DNA from: Stenotrophomonas sp. 278
GTDB taxonomy: Bacteria > Pseudomonadota > Gammaproteobacteria > Xanthomonadales > Xanthomonadaceae
NCBI RefSeq assembly: GCF_003935715.1
Contig: NZ_RHPP01000007.1
Location: forward strand, 26,557 to 62,796
Direction: 5' to 3'
Length of the DNA stretch: 36,240 nucleotides
Both the position numbers and the translations under genes were made by a program. Shown here piece after piece: positions 15,167 through 23,230 of the stretch. Within the stretch, counting starts at the first letter, position 1; every line of letters starts with the position of its first letter. The notes under the pieces were generated by a model. The model was given only the letters and a program-made list of their open reading frames with translations, had not been told where the DNA came from and did no database searches.

Positions 15167-16290
15167 GGAAAATACAGCTCCACGCACGTTCCGTGACCGG
15201 GTTCACTGATCAGGCGGGTGAAGCCATCCGACTGTGCGGTGAAGCCGAATACCTGGCTGAGGCCCAGTCCACTGCCTTTGCCGATGGGCTTGGTGGTGAA
15301 GAATGGTTCGAACACGCGTGCCTGCTGTTCTTGCGGAATGCCGGGGCCGTTGTCGTGCACTGACAACCGCACGAAGGCCGTTGGGGGCTGCTCGGGCCGG
15401 GCCGGGTCCTGGGTGAACTGCAGGGCGGTGTGGATGCAGATGTGCCCGGCCTCGTTCATTGCATCGCGGCTGTTGCAGACCAGGTTCAACACAGCGGTTT
15501 CCAGCTGGGTGCGGTCAACGGAGCAGTGCGGCAAGTCGTCGGCCAGGTCCAGTTCCAGCGTGATGGCATCGCCGGCGGAACGGCGCAGCACGCCTTCGCA
15601 TTCGCGCATCACAGCGCTCAGGTCCAGGCGCTCCGGGGCCAGCGCCTGGCCGCGGGCGAAGCTGAGCAGCTGCCGGGTGAGCAGGGCACCGCGCTCGGCC
15701 GCGCGCAGGGTGGTATCGACCAGCTTGGCCGACCCTTCGTCCTGCACCTTGGCCCCCAGCAGATCCTGGCAGTTGATGATGACGGTCAGCAGGTTGTTGA
15801 AATCGTGGGCCATGCCCAGGGTGAACTTGCCGATGGCCTCCAGCTTCTGTGCCTGCAGCAGGTTGGTCTGGGCTTCCTGCAGACGCTGCTGGGCCACGTG
15901 TCGTTCGGTGACGTCACGGGTGACCTTGGCGTAGCCGATCAGCTCCCCGTCCACCCGGATCGGGTCGATCACCACGCTGGCGCGGAAGCGCGAGCCATCC
16001 TTGCGCACGCGCCAGCCTTCACCCACATAGCGGCCTTCCTGGGCAGCGGTGCGCAGGTTGCGTTCGGGGAGGCCGGCCTCGACGTCTTCCGGCAGATAGA
16101 AGCGGGAGAAGTTGGTGCCCACCACTTCGCGGGCCGTGTAGCCCTTGATGCGGCGCCCACCCGGATTCCACGTGCGGATGACCCCCTGGGTGTCGAGCAT
16201 GTAAATGGCGTAGTCGGTGACCGAGTTCAGCAGCAGTGAAAACTGCCGTGCCTCGTCGTTCAACAGGTCGTTTGTGCGCTCTTCGAGCAA
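15157..16290 (-). CDS. PAS-domain sensor histidine kinase
   Basis: A 377-residue soluble kinase. One PAS domain (about 15-130) contains Asp-Tyr-Ala-Ile-Tyr-Met-Leu-Asp and Trp-Asn-Pro-Gly-Gly-Arg-Arg-Ile-Lys-Gly-Tyr, a widespread bacterial PAS type. It is followed by HisKA with Met-Ala-His-Asp-Phe-Asn-Asn and an HATPase with Asn-Ser-Arg-Asp-Ala-Met and Gly-Ser-Gly-Leu-Gly-Leu-Ser. There is no receiver domain. The start codon is TTG: GGGGAGGA lies about 7 bases upstream and no ATG fits the PAS boundary. It resembles the hybrid kinase downstream in the HisKA-HATPase part and could phosphorylate that protein's receiver. The ligand is unknown. Confidence 0.88.
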   Translation of the reverse strand: MLEERTNDLLNDEARQFSLLLNSVTDYAIYMLDTQGVIRTWNPGGRRIKGYTAREVVGTNFSRFYLPEDVEAGLPERNLRTAAQEGRYVGEGWRVRKDGSRFRASVVIDPIRVDGELIGYAKVTRDVTERHVAQQRLQEAQTNLLQAQKLEAIGKFTLGMAHDFNNLLTVIINCQDLLGAKVQDEGSAKLVDTTLRAAERGALLTRQLLSFARGQALAPERLDLSAVMRECEGVLRRSAGDAITLELDLADDLPHCSVDRTQLETAVLNLVCNSRDAMNEAGHICIHTALQFTQDPARPEQPPTAFVRLSVHDNGPGIPQEQQARVFEPFFTTKPIGKGSGLGLSQVFGFTAQSDGFTRLISEPGHGTCVELYFPAV

Positions 16291-16455
16291 GGCGTTGTCC
16301 TCCCCAGGCCTTGGTTGGACAGTAAAGCAGCCCGGGCGGCGGGTCTACGGGCAAGCGGAGTGGAACCGGGATATTTGCCGTATCCGCGCATCGATTCGGT
16401 GAGTTCTGCCTATTCAGCTTCGTCCTGTGGGTCACGACCCGTGCCGATCATTGAT

Positions 16456-16485
16456 ATCGGCAGTCGTCTGTCGACCGACTCTACC
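16456..16485. repeat. Single GTAG repeat arm
   Basis: ATCGGCAGTCGTCTG through CGACTCTACC is one right arm of the composite GTAG repeat without linker or left arm. It lies in the 258-bp gap between the kinase and the small membrane-protein gene, where nothing else was recognised apart from the SMAG element next to it. Confidence 0.7.
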
Positions 16486-16499
16486 AATCGCCAGCATTC

Positions 16500-16522
16500 G
16501 TAGTCACGCGTCATGCGCGTGA
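16500..16522. repeat. SMAG (GTAG) palindrome
   Basis: GTAGTCACGCGTCATGCGCGTGA: GTAG head and an arm pair TCACGCG / GCGCGTGA around a short loop. It sits downstream of the minus-strand SPFH operon. Confidence 0.78.
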
Positions 16523-16548
16523 TCCATGAACCCCGAACCCCGAACCCA

Positions 16549-16797
16549 TCACCGCGTTCGCGATACCCGCTTCCGATATTCGCCCACGTTGTCGCCGCGA
16601 ATTCGCCTTTCCTGCGTCCCGTTATTGGTCGCCACTTTGCGCTCGTCGCCCGTCACCGGCTTTGCCTCCACCAGCGTCTCACGCTCGAACGCATGCGACT
16701 TGTCGGTATTGCGATAGTACCGGTACAGCGCCCAGTACAACCCGGTGGCGGCCGCAGGGCCGGCCGCCAACAACCAGAGACCACTATCGTCACTCAT
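16549..16797 (-). CDS. Small single-span membrane protein
   Basis: An 82-residue protein with one hydrophobic helix at about residues 7-27 (Leu-Trp-Leu-Leu-Ala-Ala...Tyr-Trp-Ala-Leu-Tyr) and a charged, basic cytoplasmic tail. No family was recognised. The ATG overlaps the stop of the zinc-ribbon gene by ATGA, so it is translationally coupled to that gene and is the third member of the SPFH operon. By position it may help anchor or stabilise the SPFH/zinc-ribbon complex, as YdjH is proposed to do in Bacillus subtilis; this is inference from context only. Longer starts in the same frame lie inside the upstream gene. Confidence 0.75.
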   Translation of the reverse strand: MSDDSGLWLLAAGPAAATGLYWALYRYYRNTDKSHAFERETLVEAKPVTGDERKVATNNGTQERRIRGDNVGEYRKRVSRTR

Positions 16798-18134
16798 GCG
16801 CTTGCTACCAGTAGGGCGATGACCAGGGCTTCCACGATCGTGCCGGTGGTCAGCGCGGCCAGCAGCAGCTTCCACTGCTGCACCGGCACGCTGCCCATGG
16901 TTTCACCGGTACGGCCATTGACCGCGATGTAGTGCAGCATGCCGCCGTTGCGGCCGGGCTGGTGGTAGGAATACAACCAGACCGGCAGGTACATGGAGAC
17001 CCAGCGGGTGCCGTGCACTTCCAGCTGCTCCTGCTCCCACCGCACGCCACGGTTGTAACGACGCACCGAGCTGTGCACCTCCGATCGGGCGATGGACAGC
17101 AGCTGGTCTTCCAGCCGCGGCATCATCTTTTCCACGTCCAAGTCGCGCTTCTCCGATGAGACGCCGAGCAGGTAGGACGCGTTCCACTTCACGGCGTTCT
17201 TGGTGTCGAACGGCAGGATGGTATTGATGATGTTGTTGGTGTTGACGTTGATGTCCAGGTTGCCGCGCTGGGCGGAGGACTCCAGCGGCAGGTCGTCCAC
17301 GGTGAAATCGACCTGGCGGTCCACCTGGTACACATCGGCGTCGTAGTAGGTCTTTTTCTTGTCGCCGCTGCCCACGGTGTATTCGCGGGTCTGGATCTCG
17401 CCCTTGCCAGACACAGCCGCGCTGACATTGCTGTCCACGATCATGTACGGCATGTACACACCGACCACGTTTTCCGGGGTGAACTGATCCTTGAACGCCT
17501 TCAACGCAAACAGCCGCCGCTTGTCCACGAACTGGCGAATGCGGGCGACCGCGTCGTCCTTGCTGATCCGGAACGGCAACACCGCATCGGGCACGGCACC
17601 GTTTGAGACCTGTTCGTTCACGCCGAATACGTGACGGCACCAGTGGCAGCGGGCGGTCATGCTGCTTTCGGTGTTGATGGTCACTTCGGCACCGCAGCCG
17701 GTGCACTTGAAGCTCATCAGCGCCGCCGTGCCCGCGTCGATGTTGCGGGCACCGCTGGCGATGTTCGTGCCACGAAGCTGGTCCAGGCCGTCGCCCAGGC
17801 CAAACGCCTCTTCCACGCGGTCACCATGCCACTGGTGCCGGCAGTACTGGCAGACCAGCACATCGGTGCCGATCTTCAGGCGCACGTCGCTGGAGCCGCA
17901 CTTCGGGCAGCGGTTGACGCCGTCCTTCAGTTCCGTGGCCGAGGTGTCCAGCGCATCGGGATCGGGCGCTTCAATCTCGGCCCGGATCGGGTCGGGCAGG
18001 GTGGCCGGGTCGAGCGGGAAGCTGCCGGGCAGGGGCGGAACGTCCTGCGGCGAACCGGGGCCGTCCAGCGTGGCCTTGGGCAACGGCGGCGGCACCGGCG
18101 GCAGCGGTGGCGGGGTGTTTCCTGGCTGGGTCAT
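16794..18134 (-). CDS. TFIIB-type zinc-ribbon membrane protein
   Basis: A 446-residue protein. A proline-rich N-terminus (1-40) is followed by two zinc ribbons: Cys76-x-x-Cys79 with Cys95-x-x-Cys98, and Cys144-x-x-Cys147 with Cys163-x-x-Cys166. The middle (about 190-410) is a mixed globular region and the C-terminus (about 418-446) is a hydrophobic membrane anchor. Such zinc-ribbon proteins are usually encoded beside an SPFH protein, as here, and are thought to recruit it to the membrane (YdjG-YdjI in Bacillus). It lies 15 bases after the SPFH gene and overlaps the small membrane protein gene. It is not a transcription factor despite the TFIIB-like name. Confidence 0.88.
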   Translation of the reverse strand: MTQPGNTPPPLPPVPPPLPKATLDGPGSPQDVPPLPGSFPLDPATLPDPIRAEIEAPDPDALDTSATELKDGVNRCPKCGSSDVRLKIGTDVLVCQYCRHQWHGDRVEEAFGLGDGLDQLRGTNIASGARNIDAGTAALMSFKCTGCGAEVTINTESSMTARCHWCRHVFGVNEQVSNGAVPDAVLPFRISKDDAVARIRQFVDKRRLFALKAFKDQFTPENVVGVYMPYMIVDSNVSAAVSGKGEIQTREYTVGSGDKKKTYYDADVYQVDRQVDFTVDDLPLESSAQRGNLDINVNTNNIINTILPFDTKNAVKWNASYLLGVSSEKRDLDVEKMMPRLEDQLLSIARSEVHSSVRRYNRGVRWEQEQLEVHGTRWVSMYLPVWLYSYHQPGRNGGMLHYIAVNGRTGETMGSVPVQQWKLLLAALTTGTIVEALVIALLVASA

Positions 18135-18149
18135 GGCGGGCCTTGCGTC

Positions 18150-19298
18150 TTACAGGCCCAGCGCCTTGGCCTTGGCAGCGTCGTAATCGGCCTGGGTGAT
18201 GAGCCCCAGGTCGAGCATTTCCTTGGCCTTCTTGAGCTTGGCCACGGTGTCATCCACCGGCGCGGCGGCCGGCGTGGCCGGCTGCTGCAGGTTGCCCACG
18301 CCCATCATGCCGCTGGCCATGCCAATGCCCATCAGGCCGGCGGCACCGCCGTTCTCACCGGCCGACTGGATGCCTTGGGCAACGCTGGCCTGCAGATTGG
18401 AATTGCCACGGCTGCCGGCCAGCGCGTCGGCGCGCTGCACGGTCTTGAGCAGTTCGCGGGTGTTGGCGTCGTACTCGATGGAGACGATGGCAGTCTTGAC
18501 GATGGCCAGGCCCCGGTCGGACTTCCACTGGTAGCCCTGTTCGACCGCCGCCGACAAGCTCTGGGCGAAGCCCAGCGAGTCCTGTTGCAGCTTGGTGATG
18601 CGGTTGCCCTTGGCCGGGTCGTTGCTGTACAGGCTGAACGCCGGAGCCAGCGAGCTGACCACTTCATTGAACAGCTGGTTGGCGGCAGCGTTGTCCATGT
18701 CGGTGAAGTCGAACACCTTGCCCTGCTGCAGGTAGGCGGCGGGCACGAAGTGCTTCACGAACAGGATGGGGTCTTCGATCTTCAGCGTGTAGGAGCCACG
18801 CGTGACCGCGCCAACCTGGGTATTGAGGAAGGCGTCGTCCCAATAGATTTCCGACTGGGTACCGAAGCGGTTGTCGGGCAGTTCTTTCAGCGAAACGAAG
18901 AACGCCGCCTGCTGCGCGCCGGGCTGGCCGCCGAACTTGAAGCGCTCCCAGCTCTGCTTGATCAGCGGGGTGACAAGGCCGTCGCCGGCGAAGATGGACT
19001 GCGAATTCAGGTCGTCCGAGCGCCACTCGTAGCCGCCGGCCTCGGCGACAAAGGCGGTGATCGCCCCGTCCTGCATGAGCAGCAGGCCGTACCCTTCGGG
19101 CACGACGATCTTCGAGCCGTTGCTGATGATGTTGGACGAGCTGCTGGTGTTGGAGCCGCGGCCGGCATTGGTGCCGCGCGGGACGGCGGCGAACAGCGCG
19201 GCCGTGGACGGCAGGCCGTTGGGCACCGTGTAGAAATCCTTCCACTGGTCGGCCAGAACACCGCCGACTGCACCCTTTACCGCCTGGATCAGACCCAT
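18150..19298 (-). CDS. SPFH-domain protein with C-terminal SHOCT motif (YdjI-like)
   Basis: A 382-residue protein of the SPFH family often named virion core protein-like. The SPFH region spans about residues 60-290 (Val-Pro-Glu-Gly-Tyr-Gly-Leu-Leu-Leu at its start). A Gly/Met/Ala-rich flexible stretch follows (about 300-350), then a short SHOCT helix pair at the end (Lys-Leu-Lys-Lys-Ala-Lys-Glu-Met-Leu...Leu-Ile-Thr-x-Ala-Asp-Tyr). There is no membrane span, so it probably oligomerises at the membrane through its partners. It is first gene of the three-gene operon; AAGGAAC precedes the ATG and an extended -10 element lies about 30 bases upstream. The homologous B. subtilis module acts in membrane stress. 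Confidence 0.9.
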   Translation of the reverse strand: MGLIQAVKGAVGGVLADQWKDFYTVPNGLPSTAALFAAVPRGTNAGRGSNTSSSSNIISNGSKIVVPEGYGLLLMQDGAITAFVAEAGGYEWRSDDLNSQSIFAGDGLVTPLIKQSWERFKFGGQPGAQQAAFFVSLKELPDNRFGTQSEIYWDDAFLNTQVGAVTRGSYTLKIEDPILFVKHFVPAAYLQQGKVFDFTDMDNAAANQLFNEVVSSLAPAFSLYSNDPAKGNRITKLQQDSLGFAQSLSAAVEQGYQWKSDRGLAIVKTAIVSIEYDANTRELLKTVQRADALAGSRGNSNLQASVAQGIQSAGENGGAAGLMGIGMASGMMGVGNLQQPATPAAAPVDDTVAKLKKAKEMLDLGLITQADYDAAKAKALGL

Positions 19299-19328
19299 GA
19301 CCGTTCCTTGTGATTGCTGGATGGCCGG

Positions 19329-19337
19329 ACTATAGCA
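19329..19337 (-). promoter_or_regulatory. Extended -10 promoter of the SPFH operon
   Basis: On the minus strand TGCTATAGT (19337-19329) is an extended -10 element, 30 bases before the ATG. No good -35 was seen, as is usual for extended -10 promoters. Confidence 0.5.
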
Positions 19338-19392
19338 GGCAGGTGGGGTGGGGATGGGGACTCTGGGTTCCGGGGCGCTTGGGGCGGTCGGG

Positions 19393-19561
19393 GGTAGAGT
19401 CGGTCGATAGACGACTGCCGTGGACGGTGCAACGTTCTTTGACGCATGACGTTGGATCGAGGTGGATGCCGGCGCTGCGCCGGCATCTCTGTTTCGTTCG
19501 ATTGCAATGCGTTACCGGGCGTTGGGGATTTCAGGGCAGTCGTCTTGCGACCGACTCTACC
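19393..19561. repeat. Variant composite GTAG repeat with nested hairpin
   Basis: The outer arms (GGTAGAGTCGGTCGATAGAC and GTCTTGCGACCGACTCTACC) are inverted GTAG elements, but the linker is different from the 145-bp units and holds a perfect 10-bp hairpin (GATGCCGGCG / CGCCGGCATC) at 19465-19487. This fills most of the 316-bp gap between the SPFH operon and the next gene. Confidence 0.8.
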
Positions 19562-19614
19562 CGGATACGTTTCGTGGTCATTCGATAATCGGAGCGTTTC
19601 TACCTCCGGATCGA

Positions 19615-19893
19615 TCAGCCCGGCAGGGTGCACTTCATCTTGCCGTCTACGTAGTACGGCTTCGGCACATCCGGGTTTTCGCTGGTCTTCTCGAACACCA
19701 CCTCGAACGACTTGGCGTCGGCAGTGCCCTTGCGCTCGGTGCAGGCATCCTGCAGCTTCTTCTTTACCGCGGTAATGCCCGCGTCACGATTGGCCCCTTC
19801 GGCGCTGTTGGTCAGGTTGACGGCTTCGGCGAAGGCCAGCGGGCTGGCACCCAGCAGACAGGCGGCGAACAGGGCGGCGTGCAGCTTTTTCAT
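19615..19893 (-). CDS. Small periplasmic protein of unknown function
   Basis: A 92-residue protein with a signal peptide at residues 1-22 (Met-Lys-Lys-Leu-His..., cleavage after Ala-Phe-Ala), leaving a mature charged protein of about 70 residues with two cysteines that could form a disulfide. No family was recognised. The start is well supported: GGAG lies shortly upstream, and the n-region begins Met-Lys-Lys. It stands alone, divergent from the LysR gene. A transfer from cytoplasm to periplasm is clear; nothing more can be said. Confidence 0.8.
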   Translation of the reverse strand: MKKLHAALFAACLLGASPLAFAEAVNLTNSAEGANRDAGITAVKKKLQDACTERKGTADAKSFEVVFEKTSENPDVPKPYYVDGKMKCTLPG

Positions 19894-20030
19894 GCTTACT
19901 CCTTGCAATGCGGATAAGGCGCGTGAATTCCGGCGCGGGCACAGCATAGGCAAGTGGCGTTAAGGTTCCGTGGCGGGCGCGGCGCAGGCGCTATCATCTT
20001 GTGCTGTGTCGTCGTATCCGGAAGTTGCTT

Positions 20031-20939
20031 GTGACCCAGCCCATGCCCGTGGACCGCATCAGCCTTACCACGCTGCGTCTGTTCGTGGCGGTGGTGGAGG
20101 AAGGCTCGCTGTCCAAGGCGGCCGAACGCGAATCCATTGCCACGTCGGCCGCCAGCCGGCGCTTGAACGACCTGGAAAGCGGCCTGGATGTCGTGCTGTT
20201 CACCCGCAACAGCCGCGGCATGCAGCTCACGCTGGCCGGCGAAAGCCTGCTGCAGCACGCGCGCCGCATGCTGCTGGCGGCTTCGGCGTTATCCAGCGAG
20301 TTGCTGGAGTACCGGCGGGGTATCCGGGGGCACATCCGCATGCTGGCCAACCTCTCGGCCATCGTGGCGTACCTGCCGGAAGCGCTGGAGGCGTTTTTCC
20401 TGGAACACCCGGACCTGCGCATCGAACTGGAAGAACGGCCCACGCCGGGTGTGGTGCGCGGCATCCAGGAAGGCTGGGCGGAAATCGGCGTCTGTTCCGG
20501 CGACAGTGAGCTGGGTGACCTGGCGGTGCTGCCGTTCCGGCGCGACCGGCTGGTGATGCTGATGCGCCCGGACCATCCACTTGCCGGGCAGGGCCCGATT
20601 GCATTCGCCGACACGCTGCCGTACGACCAGGTGGCGCTGCACGCGGAAAGCTCGATCTTCACTCGATCGCAGATTGCCGCACGTGATGCAGGGCGCTCGC
20701 TGCGGCGACGCATCCATGTGCCGGGCTTCGACGCCATCTGTCGCACGGTGCAGGCGGGCCTGGGCATCGGGCTGGTGCCCGAGCCGGTGTTCGAGTTGTT
20801 CGGTCGCTCGATGAAGCTGCACTTCGAACCACTCACCGACACCTGGGCGGAAAGAGAGCTGAAACTGGTCTACCGCAACGGACGCGCCCTCTCCACGGCC
20901 GCGCAGCAGCTGCTGGACCATCTTCGACCAAAGGATTAG
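20031..20939 (+). CDS. LysR-family transcriptional regulator
   Basis: A 302-residue LysR regulator. The N-terminal winged helix-turn-helix lies at about residues 8-65 (Leu-Arg-Leu-Phe-Val-Ala-Val-Val-Glu-Glu-Gly-Ser-Leu-Ser-Lys-Ala-Ala), and the substrate-binding domain covers about 92-300. GTG at 20031 has GGAAG 6 bases upstream; ATG at 20043 is the alternative. Unusually, it is upstream of and in the same direction as the genes it probably controls (CoA-transferase, lyase, permease, porin) rather than divergent. A dyad with T-N11-A spacing follows its stop. The inducer is likely the acid, or its CoA ester, degraded by the operon. Confidence 0.92.
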   Translation: MTQPMPVDRISLTTLRLFVAVVEEGSLSKAAERESIATSAASRRLNDLESGLDVVLFTRNSRGMQLTLAGESLLQHARRMLLAASALSSELLEYRRGIRGHIRMLANLSAIVAYLPEALEAFFLEHPDLRIELEERPTPGVVRGIQEGWAEIGVCSGDSELGDLAVLPFRRDRLVMLMRPDHPLAGQGPIAFADTLPYDQVALHAESSIFTRSQIAARDAGRSLRRRIHVPGFDAICRTVQAGLGIGLVPEPVFELFGRSMKLHFEPLTDTWAERELKLVYRNGRALSTAAQQLLDHLRPKD

Positions 20940-20961
20940 GCGTTCGCCAAACGCGAACGCC
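20939..20961 (+). promoter_or_regulatory. Palindrome between lysR and the catabolic genes
   Basis: GGCGTTCGC (20939-20947) and GCGAACGCC (20953-20961) form a perfect 9-bp dyad with loop CAAAC, overlapping the LysR stop and followed by GTTTCG. The inner TCGC-N5-GCGA fits the LysR-box pattern T-N11-A. It could be the LysR operator for the downstream operon, a terminator, or both. Confidence 0.55.
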
Positions 20962-21037
20962 GTTTCGCGAATGAGGTCTGGCGCAACCGTGTGAAGGCTG
21001 GCTACCCTGCGCTGCATTGTCGCAGGAGGGAGTCAGG

Positions 21038-22225
21038 ATGCCAGGTCCGTTGCAGGGCATTCGTGTTGTTGAATTCGGGACGCTGATTGCCGCGCCGTTC
21101 GCCGCGCGCCTGTTTGCCGAATTCGGAGCCGAAGTGATCAAGGTGGAGTCGCCGGAAGGGGGCGACCCGCTGCGCAAGTGGCGCAAGCTGCATGGCGACA
21201 CCTCGCTGTGGTGGTCGCTGCAGGCGCGCAACAAGAAATCCGTGGTGCTGGACCTGAAGTCTGCTGACGGGGCCGATGCGGCACGCCAGCTGGCCGCCAG
21301 CGCCGACGTGGTGATCGAAAACTTCCGCCCCGGCGGCCTGGAAAAGCTGGGATTGGGCTGGGACGCGCTGTCGGCGATGAACCCGAACCTGATCATGGTG
21401 CGCATCTCGGGTTACGGCCAGACCGGCCCCTACCGCGACCGCCCCGGTTTCGGCGCGATTGGCGAAGCCATGGGCGGCATCCGTTACACCACCGGTGACC
21501 CGAGCACGCCGCCGGCGCGCGTGGGTGTCAGCCTGGGCGACTCACTGGCCTCGCTGCACGGCGTGATGGGCGCGCTGATGGCGCTGCTGCGGGTGAAAAC
21601 CGGGCAGGGCGGCGGCCAGGTGGTGGACGTTTCGCTGGTTGAAAGCGTGTTCAACCTGATGGAAAGCCTGGTGCCGGAATATGCGATGTTCGGCGAGGTG
21701 CGTGAGCGCACCGGCGGTGCATTGCCGGGCATCAGTCCTTCCAATACGTATCCCACCGCAGATGGTGCGTTCGTGGTTATCGCGGGCAACAGCGACCCGA
21801 TCTTCCGGCGCCTGATGCGCGCCATTGGCCGTGATGACCTGGCCGACGATCCCGCGCTGGCCCGAAATCCCGGTCGTGTAGCGCGCAATGCGGAACTGGA
21901 TGCGGCGATCACCCACTGGACCAGCGGCCGCAACATTGATGCCGTGCTGGAAGCGCTGGACCTGGCCGATGTGCCGGCCGGGCGCATCTACTCCGCTGCC
22001 GACATCGTCGCCGACCCGCATTACCAGGCGCGCGGCATGTTGTTGAACACCACATTGCCTGACGGACAGCCGATCACCCTGCCAGGCATCGTGCCCACGC
22101 TTTCGGAAACCCCCGGCGAAATGCGCTGGACCGGGCCGGCGCTGGGCGAACACACCGCGCAGGTGCTTACCGATCTCGGCCTGGCTGCCGATGCGATCGC
22201 CCGGATCACGGCGAGGGAGAAGTAA
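21038..22225 (+). CDS. CaiB/BaiF class III CoA-transferase
   Basis: A 395-residue class III CoA-transferase. The catalytic aspartate is Asp168 in Val-Ser-Leu-Gly-Asp-Ser, equivalent to Asp169 of formyl-CoA transferase, and the N-terminal Val-Val-Glu-Phe-Gly...Ala-Pro-Phe-Ala and Glu-Asn-Phe-Arg-Pro-Gly motifs are typical. It moves CoA from a donor such as succinyl-CoA to a carboxylic acid. The start has AGGAGG 8 bases upstream; a start 7 codons earlier has no ribosome site. The next gene, a lyase of the HMG-CoA lyase type, starts 2 bases after the stop, so the transferase probably makes the lyase's substrate. Confidence 0.93.
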   Translation: MPGPLQGIRVVEFGTLIAAPFAARLFAEFGAEVIKVESPEGGDPLRKWRKLHGDTSLWWSLQARNKKSVVLDLKSADGADAARQLAASADVVIENFRPGGLEKLGLGWDALSAMNPNLIMVRISGYGQTGPYRDRPGFGAIGEAMGGIRYTTGDPSTPPARVGVSLGDSLASLHGVMGALMALLRVKTGQGGGQVVDVSLVESVFNLMESLVPEYAMFGEVRERTGGALPGISPSNTYPTADGAFVVIAGNSDPIFRRLMRAIGRDDLADDPALARNPGRVARNAELDAAITHWTSGRNIDAVLEALDLADVPAGRIYSAADIVADPHYQARGMLLNTTLPDGQPITLPGIVPTLSETPGEMRWTGPALGEHTAQVLTDLGLAADAIARITAREK

Positions 22226-22227
22226 AC

Positions 22228-23160
22228 ATGACTACAACCCGTCCCTTGGTCGTGCAGGAAGTCTGCCTGCGCGACGGGCTGCAGATCGAACCGGTGTTCG
22301 TGCCGACCGCCGAGAAGATCCGCTTGGGCAATGCCTTCGGCGAACTGGGTTTTGCACGTGTCGAGGTGAGCAGTTTCGTCTCGCCGAAGGCCGTCCCGGC
22401 GCTGGCCGATGCCGCCGAGGTGTTCGCGGGCCTGCAGCGTGCCGCTGGCACGGTGTATGTCGCGTTGGTGCCGAACCTGAAAGGCGCGGAGCGTGCGCTG
22501 GCAGCCGGTGCCGATGAACTGAACCTGGTCATGTCGGCGGGCGAAACCCACAACCTGGCCAACATGCGCATGACCGCTGAGCAGAGCTTTGCCGGCTTCG
22601 TGCAGATCGCCGCGCTGAACAACAGTTCCAAGCTGCTCAACGGCACGGTGGCCACCGCATTTGGTTGCCCATTCGAAGGGGCGCAGGCACCGGCAAAGGT
22701 GCTGGACATCATGCGCCGGTATCTGGATCTGGGCTGCGCAGGGATCACCCTGGCTGACACCACCGGCATGGCCAATCCGCGCCAGGTGGCACGACTGGTC
22801 GAGCAGGCGCTGGAATTGGTGTCGCCGGCACGGCTGACCCTGCATTTCCATGACACGCGCGGGCTCGGCCTGGCCAACGTGGTGGCGGCGTATGACGCCG
22901 GTGCGCAGCGTTTCGATGCCTCGCTGGGGGGACTGGGCGGGTGCCCGTTCGCGCCGGGGGCGTCCGGCAACATCTGTACTGAAGACCTGGTGGCCATGTG
23001 CGAGGAGATGGGCATCCCCACTGGTCTGGATCTGCTGCGGCTGATCGAACTCTCAAAAACGCTGCCGGCACTGGTCGGCCACGAAACCTCCGGCCAGGTC
23101 GCCAAGGCCGGCCGGGTAGGCGACCTGCATCCGGCTCCGCCGGGCCTGCGCGCCGCCTGA
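22228..23160 (+). CDS. HMG-CoA lyase family enzyme
   Basis: A 310-residue TIM-barrel lyase of the HMG-CoA lyase family. The catalytic set of the human enzyme is present with the same spacing: Arg15-Asp16 (Arg41-Asp42), Glu46 (Glu72), His206 and His208 (His233/His235), Cys239 in Gly-Leu-Gly-Gly-Cys-Pro (Cys266), Asn248 (Asn275). The reaction would be cleavage of a 3-hydroxy-3-methyl acyl-CoA, giving acetyl-CoA and acetoacetate if the substrate is HMG-CoA. Some substrate-side positions differ (Asn after Arg-Asp-Gly-Leu-Gln is Ile), so a related substrate is possible. It is coupled to the CoA-transferase. No leucine degradation genes are adjacent. Confidence 0.9.
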   Translation: MTTTRPLVVQEVCLRDGLQIEPVFVPTAEKIRLGNAFGELGFARVEVSSFVSPKAVPALADAAEVFAGLQRAAGTVYVALVPNLKGAERALAAGADELNLVMSAGETHNLANMRMTAEQSFAGFVQIAALNNSSKLLNGTVATAFGCPFEGAQAPAKVLDIMRRYLDLGCAGITLADTTGMANPRQVARLVEQALELVSPARLTLHFHDTRGLGLANVVAAYDAGAQRFDASLGGLGGCPFAPGASGNICTEDLVAMCEEMGIPTGLDLLRLIELSKTLPALVGHETSGQVAKAGRVGDLHPAPPGLRAA

Positions 23161-23230
23161 TCATTCCGCGCGCCGGTGCAGGTTGCGCCGGCGTGCGCTT
23201 CAACCAGCTTTGTATTCCTGGGAGGGAATC

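Noticed and set aside
17631-19313. 560-residue plus-strand frame
   Set aside because: Shadow of the SPFH and zinc-ribbon genes, which have clear domains, ribosome sites and operon structure.
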